Part shown: positions 63,100 through 64,000 of the stretch, in pieces | How the letters are laid out: every line of letters starts with the position of its first letter | Position numbering within the stretch: position 1 is the first letter of the stretch | NCBI GenBank assembly: GCA_944325305.1 | Contig: CALUZO010000004.1 | Coordinates: 1 to 64,000 of the forward strand | Source: an uncultured Rikenellaceae bacterium | Lineage (GTDB): Bacteria; Bacteroidota; Bacteroidia; Bacteroidales; Rikenellaceae | Direction of reading: 5' to 3' | Length of the DNA stretch: 64,000 nucleotides | Notes under the pieces: model-generated | The model's input: only the letters and a program-made list of their open reading frames with translations | Told to the model about the DNA's origin: nothing | The model's database searches: none | Translations under genes and position numbers: made by a program

Positions 63100-63342
63100 T
63101 TATCTACGTTTTTTACGGAACAAACCGATGATGCCGTATACGACAAGACGGATAACGCTCCATATGCAATATATGACGACTGTTGTGGTTACAACGTAAC
63201 CCAGCGACCAGAAGAGTTCATTCCAGGGCGTATCGAATTTTTGTATTGCATAGACGTTCACGAGATTCGCTATCACGAAACACACAACCAACGTCCAAAT
63301 TTCTATCTTTTTTCTTCTGACTGTAATTACTGTCTCTTTCAT
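63100..63342 (-). CDS. small two-helix inner-membrane protein
   Basis: An 80-residue protein with two hydrophobic helices (about 15-32 and 46-72) joined by a polar loop YAIQKFDTPWNELFWSLG, both ends basic (MKETVITVRRKKIE; FRKKRR). Proteins of this kind occur beside Gfo/Idh/MocA genes in Bacteroidales, to my knowledge, and have no assigned function. The first codon overlaps the stop of the upstream oxidoreductase (ATGA), so translation is coupled. No cysteine pairs, histidines or flavin motif are visible, so an electron-carrying role would need a bound partner. Confidence 0.75.
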   Translation of the reverse strand: MKETVITVRRKKIEIWTLVVCFVIANLVNVYAIQKFDTPWNELFWSLGYVVTTTVVIYCIWSVIRLVVYGIIGLFRKKRR

Positions 63343-64000
63343 AACGTCTGTTTCGCTTGGTGTTTGTGATTAAGATAATTGAGTCTGTATTCGTGCGGGA
63401 ATGTAAGTATTTTGCCCTGTTCGACAGCATCATATCCCAAAAGCACCATGGCACTCGCATAATAGCACTCTTCGGCTATCCGTTCAGGCTGCTTCTGGGT
63501 GATGACCGACTCGATGAAGGCATTGATGGCTTCCTGAGTACCGTCGGTCGTAATCTTGTAGTCTTCGCCCATGATATAGTTGCCCTTGACATCCTTGGCC
63601 ACTTCGGGTTCCCAGCTCGTACCGGCAAAAGGAAGTTTTTCGAAAATCCTGTTTTGTACGTCGGTCATCATCTGCATGAATCCCGGAGCCGGTTTGGCCG
63701 GCGACCCGTCTTTAGTCCCGCTTTCGTAGTAATACATTCCCTTTTCGGGTTCTACGGTTCCGAGGTTACCCATGATCTGCTCTTCGAGGCCATAGAACTT
63801 GTTCGAGATGACTGATTCATAGGTAATGCGTCGTCCGTCGTCCATCGAGAATATACAGCTGACGTTATCCCACACTTCGCGACCGTCTTTCCAGAAGGTA
63901 ATGCCGCCGGCGCCCATCACTTGTTCCGGCAATTTCTGCATCGCCCAGGTTCCGACCTGCAAAAGGTGGCCGCCCAGTTCGGTCAGAAGACCGCGTGAAT
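63339..64000 (-). CDS. Gfo/Idh/MocA family oxidoreductase, C-terminal part (runs off the window)
   Basis: The frame is open to the window edge, so only about the last 220 residues are present. It holds the C-terminal substrate-binding domain of a Gfo/Idh/MocA enzyme, beginning in the GGHLLQVGTWAMQK helix. That helix carries the catalytic His region in family relatives, followed by the beta-sheet sequence VSCIFSMDDGRRITYES. The N-terminal NAD-binding half and any signal lie outside. It starts the visible part of an operon with the membrane protein (4-nt overlap), ApbE-like protein, second oxidoreductase and DUF1080 protein. Confidence 0.88.
   Translation of the reverse strand, partial: SRGLLTELGGHLLQVGTWAMQKLPEQVMGAGGITFWKDGREVWDNVSCIFSMDDGRRITYESVISNKFYGLEEQIMGNLGTVEPEKGMYYYESGTKDGSPAKPAPGFMQMMTDVQNRIFEKLPFAGTSWEPEVAKDVKGNYIMGEDYKITTDGTQEAINAFIESVITQKQPERIAEECYYASAMVLLGYDAVEQGKILTFPHEYRLNYLNHKHQAKQTL

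Noticed and set aside
60778-64000. Complete inositol or sugar-alcohol catabolic cluster based on the Gfo/Idh/MocA genes
   Set aside because: No inositol enzymes or transporter are present, and the DUF1080 neighbour and Tat signal fit glycan oxidation better.
1-64000. CRISPR array, prophage, transposon or integron
   Set aside because: No regularly spaced repeats, transposase, integrase or phage structural gene is visible; the inverted repeats are single-copy terminators.

Overview
The window looks like a chromosomal segment of a gut-type anaerobe of the Bacteroidales, most likely near the Rikenellaceae/Alistipes group; the family placement is inference. The evidence: promoters follow the Bacteroidetes pattern (TTTG, about 20 nt, TAnnTTTG); starts lack Shine-Dalgarno sequences and sit behind A/T-rich leaders; many best-matching protein types are Bacteroidales-specific (galM-gluP-galK cluster, PG-KARI-type ilvC, orf99-mutL pair, serine-type sulfatases, DUF1080 with Gfo/Idh/MocA). 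I see no insertion sequence, prophage, integrase or CRISPR array.

Layout. 1-773: 3' end of tmRNA and a HIT protein. 1345-8637: a GH89 alpha-N-acetylglucosaminidase, aspartate 4-decarboxylase, a methyltransferase and a small outer-membrane barrel. 8826-13842: Crp/Fnr regulator with a YqaA membrane protein, thiamine diphosphokinase with an M48 lipoprotein peptidase, and a BASS-type transporter divergent from an AraC regulator. 14171-18434: RNA modification and nucleoside genes (rlmD, SIMPL protein, mnmD, cdd, RluA-type synthase). 18538-25026 (minus): exonuclease, membrane EEP phosphatase, rhomboid, mutL, orf99, then dnaJ-grpE. 25221-31819: thioredoxin, the galactose cluster galM-transporter-galK, and facing it hexokinase with a sugar nucleotidyltransferase. 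32383-37127: an envelope/isoprenoid/repair operon (degenerate LytM protein, dxr, rseP, radA). 37254-40839 (minus): rpsA, rnz, HEAT-like protein. 41153-46101: small proteins, a GxDLY/SGNH esterase, a tyrosine phenol-lyase/tryptophanase-like enzyme and nadC. 46412-51955: ilvD-ilvB-ilvN-ilvC, with the decayed start of a second ilvB lying in frame in front of ilvB.

52130-64000 is a glycan-processing region. A minus-strand operon encodes three secreted serine-type sulfatases and a GH43 lipoprotein, with a second GH43 enzyme divergent from it. A further minus-strand operon, cut by the window edge, encodes a Gfo/Idh/MocA oxidoreductase, a two-helix membrane protein, a divergent ApbE-type flavin transferase without a signal peptide, a Tat-exported Gfo/Idh/MocA oxidoreductase, and a secreted protein with two DUF1080 (3-keto-disaccharide hydrolase) domains. 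This resembles the oxidative 3-keto-glycoside route known from Bacteroides, with an added flavin/membrane component that I cannot assign. No SusC/SusD pair and no anaerobic sulfatase-maturing enzyme lie in the window.

Two themes recur outside the genes. Convergent gene ends carry long, often perfect inverted repeats (stems of 16-29 bp, all different in sequence), which serve as terminators. Several families also keep their fold but have lost classical active-site residues: the LytM domain, the MutL endonuclease motifs, and one PLP-contact residue of the beta-eliminating lyase.
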